A stretch of DNA of 64,000 nucleotides from ZC4RG20 sp963782445 (GCA_963782445.1 CAWAJM010000002.1:310001-374000); one strand, 5' to 3'. Shown: positions 51,786 through 60,560, counted from the first letter of the stretch. A program made the numbers and translations. Notes: generated from the letters alone by a model not told the origin.

Positions 51786-53813
51786 TTAGCGAACGAAGTG
51801 CGGCAGCAGCGGGACGATGAGCAATGCCACGATGTTGATAATTTTGATGAGCGGGTTAATGGCCGGGCCGGCCGTGTCCTTGTAAGGGTCGCCGACCGTA
51901 TCGCCCGTCACCGCGGCTTTGTGAGCCTCCGATCCCTTGCCGCCCAGGTGGCCGTCCTCGATGTACTTCTTGGCATTGTCCCAGGCGCCGCCGCCGGTCG
52001 TCATCGAGATGGCCACGAAGAGCCCCGTCACGATCGTGCCGAGCAATAGTCCGCCGAGCGCCACGGGGCCGAGCAGGGCCGCGATGATCAGCGGCACGAG
52101 CAGCGGCAGCAGCGATGGCACGATCATCTCCTTGATGGCGGCCTTGGTCAGCATGTCGACGGCCGTCGAGTAGTCGGGCTTGGTCGTGCCTTCCATGATG
52201 CCTTTCATCTCGCGGAATTGGCGGCGCACCTCCTCGACGACGGCCCCCGCCGCCCGGCCGACGGCCTCCATGGCCAGTGCGCCGAAGAGATAAGGCACGA
52301 GACCGCCGATGAACAGCCCGATGATCACGCGGTAGTCCTTGAGGTCGAAACTCAACCCGCCGAGGCCAACGTCCTGCAGGCTGCGCGTGTAGTCGGCGAA
52401 CAGCACGAGCGCGGCGAGCCCGGCCGAGCCGATCGCGTAGCCCTTGGTCACCGCCTTCGTCGTGTTGCCGACCGCATCGAGCGCGTCCGTGACGTTGCGC
52501 ACCTCCGCAGGCAGCTCGGACATCTCGGCGATGCCGCCCGCGTTGTCCGTGATAGGACCGAAAGCGTCGAGCGCGACAATCATGCCCGTCATGGAGAGCA
52601 TGGCGGTCGCCGCGATCGCGATGCCATAGAGACCGCCGAGGGCCGAGGCGCCCCAGATCGAGAGACTGACGGCGATGACGGGCAGCGCCGTGGATTTCAT
52701 CGAGACGCCGAGGCCCGCGATGATGTTCGTCGCGTGACCTGTCGTCGATGCTTGCGCCACTTTCCTGACGGGGGAGAACTCCGTGCCCGTGTAATACTCC
52801 GTGATGACGACCATCGCGGCCGTGAGGCCGAGGCCGATGAGCGCCGCGAAATAGAGATTCCAGGAGCCTGGACCCATGACCCACAGCGTGATCGGGATGA
52901 AGGCGAGCGCGGCCAGCAGGCCCGAGACGATGACGCCCTTGTAAAGCGCGCCCATGATCCTGCCGCTCGATGTGCTGACGAAGAAGGTCCCGATGATCGA
53001 AGCGACGATCGAGACGCCGCCGAGGACGAGCGGATAGAGCACGGCATTGGCGCCGAGCGTCGCGACGTTGAGCCCGCCGAGCAGCATCGTTGCCACGACG
53101 GTCACGGCATAAGTCTCGAAAAGGTCGGCCGCCATGCCCGCGCAGTCGCCGACGTTGTCGCCCACGTTGTCGGCGATGACGGCCGGATTGCGCGGGTCAT
53201 CCTCCGGGATGCCGGCCTCGACCTTGCCGACGAGGTCGGCGCCCACATCGGCGCCCTTGGTGAAGATGCCGCCGCCGAGCCGGGCGAAGATCGAGATCAG
53301 TGAGCCGCCGAAAGCGAGGCCGACGAGATGCTCGAGGATCGCGTTCTGTGCCTGGCCGAAGGCATGGAGAATCGCGTAGTAGCCGGCCACGCCCAGCAGG
53401 CCGAGGCCGACCACGAGCATGCCCGTGATGGCGCCGCCGCGGAATGCGACCTTGAGCGCCGGATTCACGCCTTCCATTGCGGCCTGCGCCGTGCGCACGT
53501 TGGCGCGGACGGAGACGAGCATGCCGATATAGCCGGCCAGCCCCGAGAAGGTCGCTCCGATGGCAAAGCCGACGGCGGTCCCCCAGTTCAGCGCGAAGCC
53601 TATTGCGAGGAACAGTACGACGCCGACGACGGAAATGGCCGTATATTGGCGGTTCAGGTAGGCCTTCGCGCCTTCGCGGATGGCGGCCGCAATTTCCTGC
53701 ATGCGGGCATTGCCGGGCGTGAGCCCCACGATCCACCTCGCGGATATGAGCCCGTACGCGACCGCCAGGACCGCGGCCCCCAATGCGAGCCAAAGAGCAA
53801 AACTCGGATGCAT
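51786..53813 (-). CDS. hppA: Membrane-bound proton-translocating pyrophosphatase, K+-independent type
   Basis: Hydrolyses PPi and pumps H+ across the inner membrane, or makes PPi from the proton gradient. 675 residues from the ATG at 53813, preceded by GGAGGAAGGGG. Some 15-16 membrane helices. PPi-binding loops: KGADVGADLVGKVEAGIPED (the DxxxDxxGKxEAG signature), NPAVIADNVGDNVGDCAGM, and near the end GDTVGDPYKDTAGPAINPLI. The selectivity motif reads GNTTKAVTKG, with Lys and Thr at the two positions that mark K+-independent H+-PPases (K+-dependent ones have Ala). It follows the PPi-phosphofructokinase gene on the same strand with a 160-base gap. Confidence 0.96.
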   Translation of the reverse strand: MHPSFALWLALGAAVLAVAYGLISARWIVGLTPGNARMQEIAAAIREGAKAYLNRQYTAISVVGVVLFLAIGFALNWGTAVGFAIGATFSGLAGYIGMLVSVRANVRTAQAAMEGVNPALKVAFRGGAITGMLVVGLGLLGVAGYYAILHAFGQAQNAILEHLVGLAFGGSLISIFARLGGGIFTKGADVGADLVGKVEAGIPEDDPRNPAVIADNVGDNVGDCAGMAADLFETYAVTVVATMLLGGLNVATLGANAVLYPLVLGGVSIVASIIGTFFVSTSSGRIMGALYKGVIVSGLLAALAFIPITLWVMGPGSWNLYFAALIGLGLTAAMVVITEYYTGTEFSPVRKVAQASTTGHATNIIAGLGVSMKSTALPVIAVSLSIWGASALGGLYGIAIAATAMLSMTGMIVALDAFGPITDNAGGIAEMSELPAEVRNVTDALDAVGNTTKAVTKGYAIGSAGLAALVLFADYTRSLQDVGLGGLSFDLKDYRVIIGLFIGGLVPYLFGALAMEAVGRAAGAVVEEVRRQFREMKGIMEGTTKPDYSTAVDMLTKAAIKEMIVPSLLPLLVPLIIAALLGPVALGGLLLGTIVTGLFVAISMTTGGGAWDNAKKYIEDGHLGGKGSEAHKAAVTGDTVGDPYKDTAGPAINPLIKIINIVALLIVPLLPHFVR

Positions 53814-53973
53814 CCCCTTCCTCCAGAATGTCCGGACGCGCCCCGCCACGGCTGAGCGATCCGACCTGACCCATATGGAACCATTGCTCCGCCGCGCGCG
53901 GCGACGCGAGTGCGGCGGGAGTCAAATAGTGTTTTTTCGTTCTTTCGCCGCCGACAGGGTGCGAAAAGCGGCG

Positions 53974-55236
53974 TTACTTTAGCACAAACTCCGTCTGAAG
54001 CCGGCGCGGAACGGGTTTGTTTCGTAAGGAGACATAACGGGGAAGACCGTCCCGATAGGGCGGATAGTCCTCGCCGCGGATCAGCGGCTCGAGATACTTC
54101 CGGCAGGCCGGAGTGATCGAGAAGCCGTCTTTGGAGATGAATCGCCGCGGCATCGTCTTCTCTTTATTGGCGACGCGGGAAAGGGCCACTTTGCCGGTCG
54201 TCCAGCGGTAGGGACGGTCCGACTTGCGGACGATAGTGGGCATGACGGCGTCCTCGCCCGAGAGCGCGAGCTCGACGGCGGCCTTCCCGACGGCGTAGGC
54301 CTGCTCCACGTCGACCCTCGAGGCGATATGCCGGGCCGCGCGCTGCAGGTAGTCCGCGATGGCGTAGTGGTACTTGAGGCCGAGCTCGGATCGGACCATG
54401 TCGGCCAAGGTCGCGGCGACGCCGCCGAGCTGCGCGTGCCCGAAGGCGTCCCGCGTGCCGGCCTCGGCCAGGAAGCGGCCGTCGGCGTAGCGCGCGCCCT
54501 CGGAGACGACGGCGACGCAGTACTCGTAGCGGTCGACGCTGTCCTTGACCCGGGCGAGGAACGCGTCCTTCTCGAACGGGATCTCCGGGAAGACGATGAC
54601 GTGCGGTGCCTCCCCGGGGGCGTTGCCGGCCAGCCCCGAGGCTGCCGCGATCCAGCCCGCGTGCCGCCCCATGACCTCGAGAATGAATACCTTCGTGGAC
54701 GTTCTCGCCATGGAGACGACGTCGAGGGCGGTTTCCCGCGTCGAGACGGCCACGTACTTCGCGACCGAGCCGAAGCCCGGGCAGCAATCCGTGACCGAAA
54801 GATCGTTGTCGACGGTCTTCGGCACACCGATGGCCGTGATCGGGTAGCCGAGCTCGCGTCCGATCTGGGACACCTTGTGGGCCGTGTCCATCGAGTCGCC
54901 GCCCCCGTTGTAGAAAAAGTAGCCGATGTCGTGGGCCTTGAAGACCTCGATGAGACGCTCGTACTCGGCGCGGTTCTCGTCGATGCTCTTGAGCTTGTAA
55001 CGCGCCGATCCGAACGCCCCGCCCGGGGTATGGCGTAGCCCGGCGATCGCGGTCGCGGACTCGGCATTGGTGTCGATCATGTCTTCGGTCAGCGCGCCGA
55101 TAATGCCGTTGCGCCCGGCGTACAGCTTGCCGATCCGGTCCCGGTGCTTCCTGGCCGTCTCGATGACGCCGCAGGCCGACGCGTTGATGACCGCGGTCAC
55201 GCCGCCCGACTGCGCATAAAACGCGTTCCTCTTCAC
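53974..55236 (-). CDS. pfp: Pyrophosphate-dependent 6-phosphofructokinase
   Basis: Reversible phosphorylation of fructose 6-phosphate with PPi instead of ATP. 420 residues from the GTG at 55236 with GGAGGA four to five bases upstream, giving MKRNAFYAQSGGVTAVINAS. PPi-type marks: YNGGGDSMDTAHKVS, where Asp stands just before Ser (ATP enzymes have Gly), and GVPKTVDNDL with Lys (ATP enzymes have Gly). Also DVVSMARTSTKVFILEVMGR and HAGWIAAASGLAG. Length and features fit the bacterial PPi-PFK group known from methanotrophs and others. Upstream of hppA on the same strand, so a pfp-hppA operon is likely. The 5' side faces adk and palindromic element C. Confidence 0.94.
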   Translation of the reverse strand: MKRNAFYAQSGGVTAVINASACGVIETARKHRDRIGKLYAGRNGIIGALTEDMIDTNAESATAIAGLRHTPGGAFGSARYKLKSIDENRAEYERLIEVFKAHDIGYFFYNGGGDSMDTAHKVSQIGRELGYPITAIGVPKTVDNDLSVTDCCPGFGSVAKYVAVSTRETALDVVSMARTSTKVFILEVMGRHAGWIAAASGLAGNAPGEAPHVIVFPEIPFEKDAFLARVKDSVDRYEYCVAVVSEGARYADGRFLAEAGTRDAFGHAQLGGVAATLADMVRSELGLKYHYAIADYLQRAARHIASRVDVEQAYAVGKAAVELALSGEDAVMPTIVRKSDRPYRWTTGKVALSRVANKEKTMPRRFISKDGFSITPACRKYLEPLIRGEDYPPYRDGLPRYVSLRNKPVPRRLQTEFVLK

Positions 55237-55298
55237 CGTTTCCTCCGGGTACTTTCGACCGTCGACCGAAACGCACAAGCATAACAAGCTGGTTCGGT

Positions 55299-55327
55299 TT
55301 GACGAAGACGGAGGCGCCGGCTACTGT
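55299..55327 (+). promoter_or_regulatory. Candidate sigma70 promoter for adk
   Basis: TTGACG (55299-55304), 17 bases, TACTGT (55322-55327). The -35 is a 5/6 match, the -10 poor (3/6). Transcription from about 55334 would place the whole palindromic element C in the adk 5' leader. Confidence 0.3.
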
Positions 55328-55344
55328 CCCGATCTTTCAAATCC

Positions 55345-55473
55345 GTCCCGGCGGGCGCTCCTGCACGGGTCCCCTGTCGGGACGCCGGGCGCCGCGGCCG
55401 GGACTCGGCGAGCGCCCCGGGGACGGGTTCACGGCGGTCCCGACAGGACCCATGCAGGGGCGCCCGCCGGGAC
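55345..55473 (+). repeat. Long palindromic element, copy C, in front of adk
   Basis: Arms 55345-55383 and 55437-55473 are imperfect reverse complements (a 2-base gap and two mismatches) and end in GTCCCG/CGGGAC. The asymmetric core 55411-55436 contains GGGGACGGGTTCACGGCG, as in copies A and B. The internal hairpin is weaker than in A and B. It ends 22 bases before the adk ATG, leaving only AAAGGAAC and a short spacer between. Confidence 0.85.
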
Positions 55474-55495
55474 ACCTAATCGAAAGGAACAATCA

Positions 55496-56140
55496 ATGCG
55501 CATCGTCATGCTCGGCGCCCCCGGCTCCGGCAAAGGCACCCAAGCCAAGCGCCTCGAAACGGACTACGGTCTCCTCCAAGTCTCGACGGGCGATCTGCTG
55601 CGCAGCGCCGTCGCGGCCGGCACCGACCTCGGCTTGCGCGCGAAGGCCGCCATGGACGCGGGAGACCTCGTCTCCGACGAGATCGTGCTCGGCCTCATCG
55701 AAGAGCGCGTGGCGAGTCCCGACGCGGCCAAGGGGTTCGTGCTCGACGGCTATCCCCGTAACCGCCTGCAGGCGGAGGACCTCGAGGTGGTGCTCCAGCG
55801 GCTCGGGCTCAAGCTCGACGCGGCCGCGCTCATGGACGTGAGCTTCGACATTCTCATGAAGCGTCTGACGGGCCGACGCACATGCTCGAAAACGGGGCAG
55901 GTGCTGAACATTTACTTCTCGCCCAAGGAAGACCTCGAGGCCTGCGCGAAAGCGGGCGGCGAGCTGCTCCAGCGCGCCGACGACAACGAAGATACGATCC
56001 GCAATCGCCTCAAGGTCTACGAGCAGCAGACGGCGCCGCTCGTCGAGTACTTCGAGACCCGCGGGCTGCTGAAGCGCGTCGCGGCCGAAGGGGCCGTCGA
56101 CAACGTCTACGGCCGGCTCTGCGCGGCCCTCGGGCTGTAG
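55496..56140 (+). CDS. adk: Adenylate kinase
   Basis: ATP + AMP to 2 ADP. 214 residues, full length with the long LID. P-loop MLGAPGSGKGTQAKRL, AMP-binding QVSTGDLLRSAVAAGTDLG, GFVLDGYPRNRLQAEDLE, LID start KRLTGRRTCSKTGQVLNIYF (no zinc Cys quartet), and RADDNEDTIRNRLKVYEQQTAPL. AAAGGAAC precedes the ATG. Removing AMP is useful beside two PPi-linked enzymes. The immediate leader is palindromic element C. Confidence 0.96.
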   Translation: MRIVMLGAPGSGKGTQAKRLETDYGLLQVSTGDLLRSAVAAGTDLGLRAKAAMDAGDLVSDEIVLGLIEERVASPDAAKGFVLDGYPRNRLQAEDLEVVLQRLGLKLDAAALMDVSFDILMKRLTGRRTCSKTGQVLNIYFSPKEDLEACAKAGGELLQRADDNEDTIRNRLKVYEQQTAPLVEYFETRGLLKRVAAEGAVDNVYGRLCAALGL

Positions 56141-56220
56141 CACGTTCGCGGCGGGTCCGATAGGTGCCGAGGACGGCACGTATCGACTATCGACGTTCTC
56201 GGCACGAACGACGCCCGACG

Positions 56221-57327
56221 CTAGCCGCGGGTCTCCAGCACCGCAGCACGCCACCCGGAGACCAAATGCTCCGGCGGCCGCCCGGCGAGCAGTGCGACGA
56301 GATCGCGCCGGGCTGCGATGACCTCGGGCTCGACGCCGAGCTCGGCTGCACGCCGGCGCACGCGCTCCTGCAGCGCCTTGAAAGCCTGCTTGTCCGGCCG
56401 CTCGGCCGGGCCGGCGCGGGCCAGCAAGGCCTCGATTTCGGCCCGTTCACGCGCCTCGAGAGCGGCGATGATGTCCGCTCCCGAGCGGGCCGCGAGCCGC
56501 TTCGGCATGTCGGGGAGTGCGGCGAGGCGGGCGGGGTCCGTGGGCTTCACGGTCGCGATCCGCAGGAGCAGGTCATCGCTCATGATCCAGCGCCGCGGCC
56601 GGTCGAGCTCGCGGGCCGTCGCCTCGCGCCACTCGACGAGCGCCATCGCGGCCGCCCGCGTGGCGGCATCCAGTGCCTGCACGCCCTTGAGCCGACTCCA
56701 GACCACGAGCGCGTCCGCGCCGGCCGCCTCGTCCGCGAGGCGCCGGCAGTCCTCGTGCAGCCATTCGAGGCGGCCGAGGCCCTCGAGCTCGCGTTCGAGC
56801 CCTTCCCAGAGCGGCAGCAGGTGCAGCACGTCCTCGAGCGCATAGCGCAGCGCCCCGTCCGGCAGCGGGCGGCGGCTCCAATCGGTCCGCGTGAAGTCCT
56901 TGCCGAGCTCGACGCCGAGCCGCCTCGAAAGTAAGTCCTGCAGGCCGATCTGAGGCGCGGAGCCCGTGAGGGCGGCGGCGACCTGCGTGTCGATGAGTCG
57001 CGCGGGTCTCGCGCCCGCATAATGTTGCACCACTTCGAGGTCCTGCCGCGCGCTGTGCAGGACCCAGGTCCTGGCCGGCGCGCAGAGCGCGTCGAACAGC
57101 GGCGCGAGGTCGAGCGGCGCGAGGCAGTCGACGCAGGCCGCGAACGAAGAGGTCGCGACCTGCACGAGGCAGAGGCGCGGATAGTAAGTGCTCTCGCGCA
57201 CGAATTCCGTGTCCACGGCCGCCATCGCCGCCGTCTGCACGGCCGCGATGAGCTCTTCGAGGCTGCTGCGTTCGTCGATGAGGGTGATCGTGCGCAAGTT
57301 CTGGTTCGTTTCTCGTCCCCGAGGCAT
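56221..57327 (-). CDS. rnd: Ribonuclease D
   Basis: 3'-5' exoribonuclease for tRNA and small RNA maturation. 368 residues. DEDDy exonuclease domain: AAVDTEFVRESTYYPRLCLV, LHSARQDLEVVQHY, LIDTQVAAALTG, and DGALRYALEDVLHLLPL with the Tyr/Asp of ExoIII. HRDC domain about 205-285. A C-terminal helical second HRDC-like part follows. The gene converges with adk (stop codons 80 bases apart; an 8-bp inverted repeat at 56164-56205 lies between) and diverges from the membrane-protein gene. Confidence 0.94.
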   Translation of the reverse strand: MPRGRETNQNLRTITLIDERSSLEELIAAVQTAAMAAVDTEFVRESTYYPRLCLVQVATSSFAACVDCLAPLDLAPLFDALCAPARTWVLHSARQDLEVVQHYAGARPARLIDTQVAAALTGSAPQIGLQDLLSRRLGVELGKDFTRTDWSRRPLPDGALRYALEDVLHLLPLWEGLERELEGLGRLEWLHEDCRRLADEAAGADALVVWSRLKGVQALDAATRAAAMALVEWREATARELDRPRRWIMSDDLLLRIATVKPTDPARLAALPDMPKRLAARSGADIIAALEARERAEIEALLARAGPAERPDKQAFKALQERVRRRAAELGVEPEVIAARRDLVALLAGRPPEHLVSGWRAAVLETRG

Positions 57328-57368
57328 AGGGTATTATCGCGGCCCCCGTTCTTGGAAACACCTCTGTC

Positions 57369-57884
57369 GTGTGGCGCCTCTGCCTCACCTTCGCCGACAT
57401 CGCCCTGCATCGCCGCGGTCCGGACGTGCTGCCGGCGTCGCAGTTCCTGTTGGGCCTCGTGCTCACCGTCTATTTCGCGGTCGGGTTCGTCACGCAGGGT
57501 CACGACATGCCCGCCGGCGCGGCCGTGGTCGACATGGTGCTCGACCGGATCGTCTATCTCGGCTTCATCTGGCTCGTCCTCGATCTGTTCCAGAAGCGTA
57601 GGCGCTTCATGCAAACGGCTGCGGCGGCCGTCGGCGTCGACGTGCTCATGAACGTCGTGAGCCTGCCGCTGTTGCTGTGGAACGACGCGCTCAATGCGCC
57701 GCCGCAGCAAGTGACGCTGCCGAGTATCCTCATCCTCGGCGTCGTGCTCTGGTCCATCGACGTCGGCGGTTTCATCGTCGCCCGGGCCTTGTCGAGGCCT
57801 TATATCGTGGGTCTTTGCATCGTGATAGTGTACGTGTTCGTTTCCATGGAGCTCAGGCACGCGTTCTATCCGGTGATCCAGTAA
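57369..57884 (+). CDS. Conserved hypothetical membrane protein upstream of mpl
   Basis: 171 residues with four to five hydrophobic helices: FLLGLVLTVYFAVGFV, IVYLGFIWLVLDLF, AAAAVGVDVLMNVVSLPLLL, SILILGVVLWSIDVGGFIV, and YIVGLCIVIVYVFVSMEL. No enzymatic motif is seen. The start codon is GTG at 57369. Its last base is shared with the mpl ATG (TAATG), so the two are translationally coupled and the product may work in envelope biology. I do not recognise a named family. Confidence 0.75.
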   Translation: MWRLCLTFADIALHRRGPDVLPASQFLLGLVLTVYFAVGFVTQGHDMPAGAAVVDMVLDRIVYLGFIWLVLDLFQKRRRFMQTAAAAVGVDVLMNVVSLPLLLWNDALNAPPQQVTLPSILILGVVLWSIDVGGFIVARALSRPYIVGLCIVIVYVFVSMELRHAFYPVIQ

Positions 57885-59284
57885 TGCGCGTTCATATTCT
57901 AGGAATCTGCGGCACCTTCATGGGGGGCATAGCCGCGCTCGCGAAAGCCGCGGGTCATCAGGTCTCGGGCTCGGACCAGAACGTCTATCCGCCCATGAGC
58001 ACGCAGCTTCGCAAGCTCGGCATCCGCCTGCACGAGGGCTACGACGAGCGCCAGTTGGACGACGATCTCGACTGCGTCGTCGTCGGCAATGTCCTGACGC
58101 GCGGAAACCCGGTCATCGAGGCGCTCCTGAACTCGGGAATTCCTTACTACTCGGGCCCCGAATGGCTCGCGGACAACGTCCTCAAGGACAAGTGGGTGCT
58201 GGCCGTTGCCGGCACGCACGGCAAAACGACGACGACGAGCATGCTGGCCTGGATTCTCGATTACGCCGGTCTCGAGCCCGGCTTTCTCGTTGGCGGCATT
58301 CCGAACAACTTCTCGATCTCCGCTCGCCTCGGCAAGTCGAAATACTTCGTGGTCGAGGCCGACGAGTACGATACGGCGTTCTTCGACAAGCGGGCCAAGT
58401 TCGTTCACTACCGGCCGCGAACGGCCGCCATCACGAACATCGAGTACGACCACGCGGACATCTACCCGAACCTCGACGCGATCCTGTGGCAGTTTCATCA
58501 ACTGATCCGCACCGTGCCGAGCGAAGGGCTCATCATCGCGAACGGCCACGACGCGAACGTGGATGCGCTGTTCGCGAAGGGCGTGTGGACCCCGGTCGAG
58601 ACGTTCAGCGCGCGCGACGAAGCGGCGACATGGTCGGCGTCCTACGACCTCATCGGCGCGAAATCGCGCTTCAGCGTGCTGCGCCGCGGCGAGAAGGTCG
58701 GGCAGGCCGGTTGGGCGCTGCTCGGCACGCACAATCTCGAGAATGCGCTGGCCGCGCTCGGCGCCGCCGTGCACGCCGGCGTCGGCATCGAGGTCGCGCT
58801 CGAGGCCCTCGCTCAGTTCAAGGGCGTCAAGCGCCGGCTCGAGAAGCGCGGCGTCTTTCAGGGCGTGACGGTCTACGAAGACTTCGCGCATCATCCGACG
58901 GCGATCGCACAGACGCTGACAGCACTGCGCAGCCAGCAGGGCGAACGCCGCATTCTGGCCGTATTCGAGCCGCGCTCGAATACGATGCGCATGGGCGTGC
59001 ATCGCGATGCGCTGCGCAAGTCGTTCGAGGCGGCGGACCGGGTCTACGTGCTCGCTTCCGACAAGCTCGACTGGAAGCCGGAGAACTCGCTTGCAACGCT
59101 CGGCAGCAAGCTCCACGTCGCGCTCGGCATCGACGAGCTGCTCGCCAGCCTCCTCGACGAGCTCGGCAGCGGCGATCAAGTCGTGCTCATGTCGAACGGC
59201 AGCTTCTATGGCCTGCCGCGGCTGCTGCAGCAGGCGCTCAAGAGCCGGGAAGGCGCGCAGACGAGCGCGGCCAGCGCCGGCTGA
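57884..59284 (+). CDS. mpl: UDP-N-acetylmuramate:L-Ala-gamma-D-Glu-meso-DAP ligase (Mpl)
   Basis: Reattaches recycled murein tripeptide to UDP-MurNAc in peptidoglycan recycling. 466 residues. Mur ligase architecture: HILGICGTFMGGIAALAKAA (UDP-binding), AGTHGKTTTTSMLAWILDY (ATP P-loop), VVEADEYDTAFFDKRAKFVH, TNIEYDHADIYPNL, LGTHNLENALAALGAAV, KRRLEKRGVFQGVTVYEDFA, and HHPTAIAQTL. The FMGGIA and YDTAFFDKR variants separate Mpl from MurC. Coupled to the membrane-protein gene by a one-base overlap; rubredoxin follows after 70 bases. The extreme 3' end is antisense to the frameshift-extended TraB/GumN frame. Confidence 0.96.
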   Translation: MRVHILGICGTFMGGIAALAKAAGHQVSGSDQNVYPPMSTQLRKLGIRLHEGYDERQLDDDLDCVVVGNVLTRGNPVIEALLNSGIPYYSGPEWLADNVLKDKWVLAVAGTHGKTTTTSMLAWILDYAGLEPGFLVGGIPNNFSISARLGKSKYFVVEADEYDTAFFDKRAKFVHYRPRTAAITNIEYDHADIYPNLDAILWQFHQLIRTVPSEGLIIANGHDANVDALFAKGVWTPVETFSARDEAATWSASYDLIGAKSRFSVLRRGEKVGQAGWALLGTHNLENALAALGAAVHAGVGIEVALEALAQFKGVKRRLEKRGVFQGVTVYEDFAHHPTAIAQTLTALRSQQGERRILAVFEPRSNTMRMGVHRDALRKSFEAADRVYVLASDKLDWKPENSLATLGSKLHVALGIDELLASLLDELGSGDQVVLMSNGSFYGLPRLLQQALKSREGAQTSAASAG

Positions 59285-60560
59285 TCGTTCCGCCGCGGCG
59301 CCGGCGCCTGGGGCGCGGCCGCAGAAATTCCGAAGCCACTACCGCGATAGAGACGTGAAGAAGTACATGTGCCTGATCTGCGGCTTCATCTACGACGAAG
59401 CCGCCGGCCTTCCCGAGGAAGGCATAGCGCCCGGGACACGCTGGGAGGACGTCCCGTTGTCCTGGCGATGTCCGGATTGCGGGTCTGGAAAAGAAGACTT
59501 CGAAATGATCGAAGTGTGATGTGAAAGGAGTGTCTTGCGCCCATCCGCAGGACACCGCGTCCATGGAATGGGCGCGGGTAAGGGGCGCTGGTGGCAGGCC
59601 CAAGAGCCGGTGGGCCGTCAAGCGGTCGAAATGGGACACTGCCGGCGGCGGCGGGGTCAGTGCTTGGCCGCGTCGATGCGTTCGAACGTCGTGGCCGCGT
59701 TTTGTCAGCAGATCTATGACGCTGTTCGGGCCCACGAGGTGGAGGGCGCCGACGACGACGAGGAGGCGTTGGCCGGCGGCTAGGCGGTGTTCGAGCTCGG
59801 CGGCCCAGGCGCGGTTGCGGGCGGCGACGAGCGATTCGTAGAGGGCGGGGAAGTCCTTGAAGTCGGTCAGCAGCTCGCGGGCCAGGGCATCGCTGCGGCC
59901 CTGGCGCCAGGCCGTGATCAAGGGGCCGACCTCGGTCCTCGGTGAATCGAGCTCCTGGAGCGTTTGGGCGAGCAATGCGCGTTGGCCGGCGGGGTCGAGC
60001 GCGGCGAAGACGTGAATCTGCGTGTCCAGGGATTCGAGGCCGAGGATCGGCTTCCCGTCGCGCTTCGCCTTGGCGAGCAGGTACTGCTCGACGCCGCGGT
60101 CCGCGTCGAAGCCTTTCGCTAGCATGCCCTGGTTCAGCAGCGTGAGCGCCGCGAGCCAGGGCTCATAGCCGTCGAGAAAGCGCAGGGACAGACCGAGCGC
60201 GTGCGCTCGGTCCTCGGCCGTCGCATAAAGTTTGGGGCCGAGCTCGCGCGCGAGGGAGTCGCCGGCCGGCAGGCGCGCGGCCGTCTCGAATTCGGTCTCG
60301 GCCGCTGCCGGGTCCAGGTCGTCGAGGTCGAGCTCGAAAAGCAGCGCATCGGCGTGCGCGTACAGCCGGTCCACGATGGCCGGCAGCGGGTAGTCGGCGG
60401 CGCGAAGATAGTGCACCGAGCCGAGCAGCCAGAGCTCGCCGCGGCCCTCGGCCACGTGCCAGGCAGCCGGTTCGGCTCGCGTCCGGGCCGCGCCGCACAG
60501 ACCCGCCAGCAATACTGCGACGAGCGCAGCCGAGCGGAACGCGCGTCTCATGCGCCGCAT
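59238..60560 (-). CDS. TraB/GumN-family protein with a 3' frameshift (stop lost)
   Basis: As written the frame codes 440 residues. The N-terminal 290 are a typical GumN/TraB protein: signal peptide ALVAVLLAGLCGAARTRA, GRGELWLLGSVHYLRAADYP with the metal-type His, LLFELDLDDLDP, GLESLDTQIHVFAAL, RNRAWAAELEHRLAAGQRLL, VVVGALHLVGPNSVIDLL. After GHDV the frame runs into about 140 unfamiliar residues that are merely antisense to rubredoxin and the mpl end. Removing one T of the AA pair at 59685-59686 restores GHDVERIDAAKH and a TGA at 59657-59659, the normal family end and a 300-residue length. So the true gene is 59657-60560 with one inserted base, or a sequencing error. Function of the family is unclear. 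Confidence 0.8.
   Translation of the reverse strand: MRRMRRAFRSAALVAVLLAGLCGAARTRAEPAAWHVAEGRGELWLLGSVHYLRAADYPLPAIVDRLYAHADALLFELDLDDLDPAAAETEFETAARLPAGDSLARELGPKLYATAEDRAHALGLSLRFLDGYEPWLAALTLLNQGMLAKGFDADRGVEQYLLAKAKRDGKPILGLESLDTQIHVFAALDPAGQRALLAQTLQELDSPRTEVGPLITAWRQGRSDALARELLTDFKDFPALYESLVAARNRAWAAELEHRLAAGQRLLVVVGALHLVGPNSVIDLLTKRGHDVRTHRRGQALTPPPPAVSHFDRLTAHRLLGLPPAPLTRAHSMDAVSCGWAQDTPFTSHFDHFEVFFSRPAIRTSPGQRDVLPACPGRYAFLGKAGGFVVDEAADQAHVLLHVSIAVVASEFLRPRPRRRRRGGTISRRWPRSSARLPGS
59355..59519 (+). CDS. Rubredoxin
   Basis: 54-residue one-iron redox protein: (M)KKYMCLICGFIYDEAAGLPE and LSWRCPDCGSGKEDFEMIEV, with both CxxC(G) iron-binding pairs. The only start giving the canonical N-terminus is GTG at 59355; the Shine-Dalgarno is weak. 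Electron carrier to an unknown partner; no rubredoxin reductase or alkane hydroxylase is near. The gene is opposite the extended 3' part of the TraB/GumN frame. Confidence 0.93.
   Translation: MKKYMCLICGFIYDEAAGLPEEGIAPGTRWEDVPLSWRCPDCGSGKEDFEMIEV

Noticed and set aside
56164..56205. An 8-bp inverted repeat between adk and rnd as a terminator.
   Set aside because: The loop is 26 bases and there is no T-run; too weak to call as a feature.
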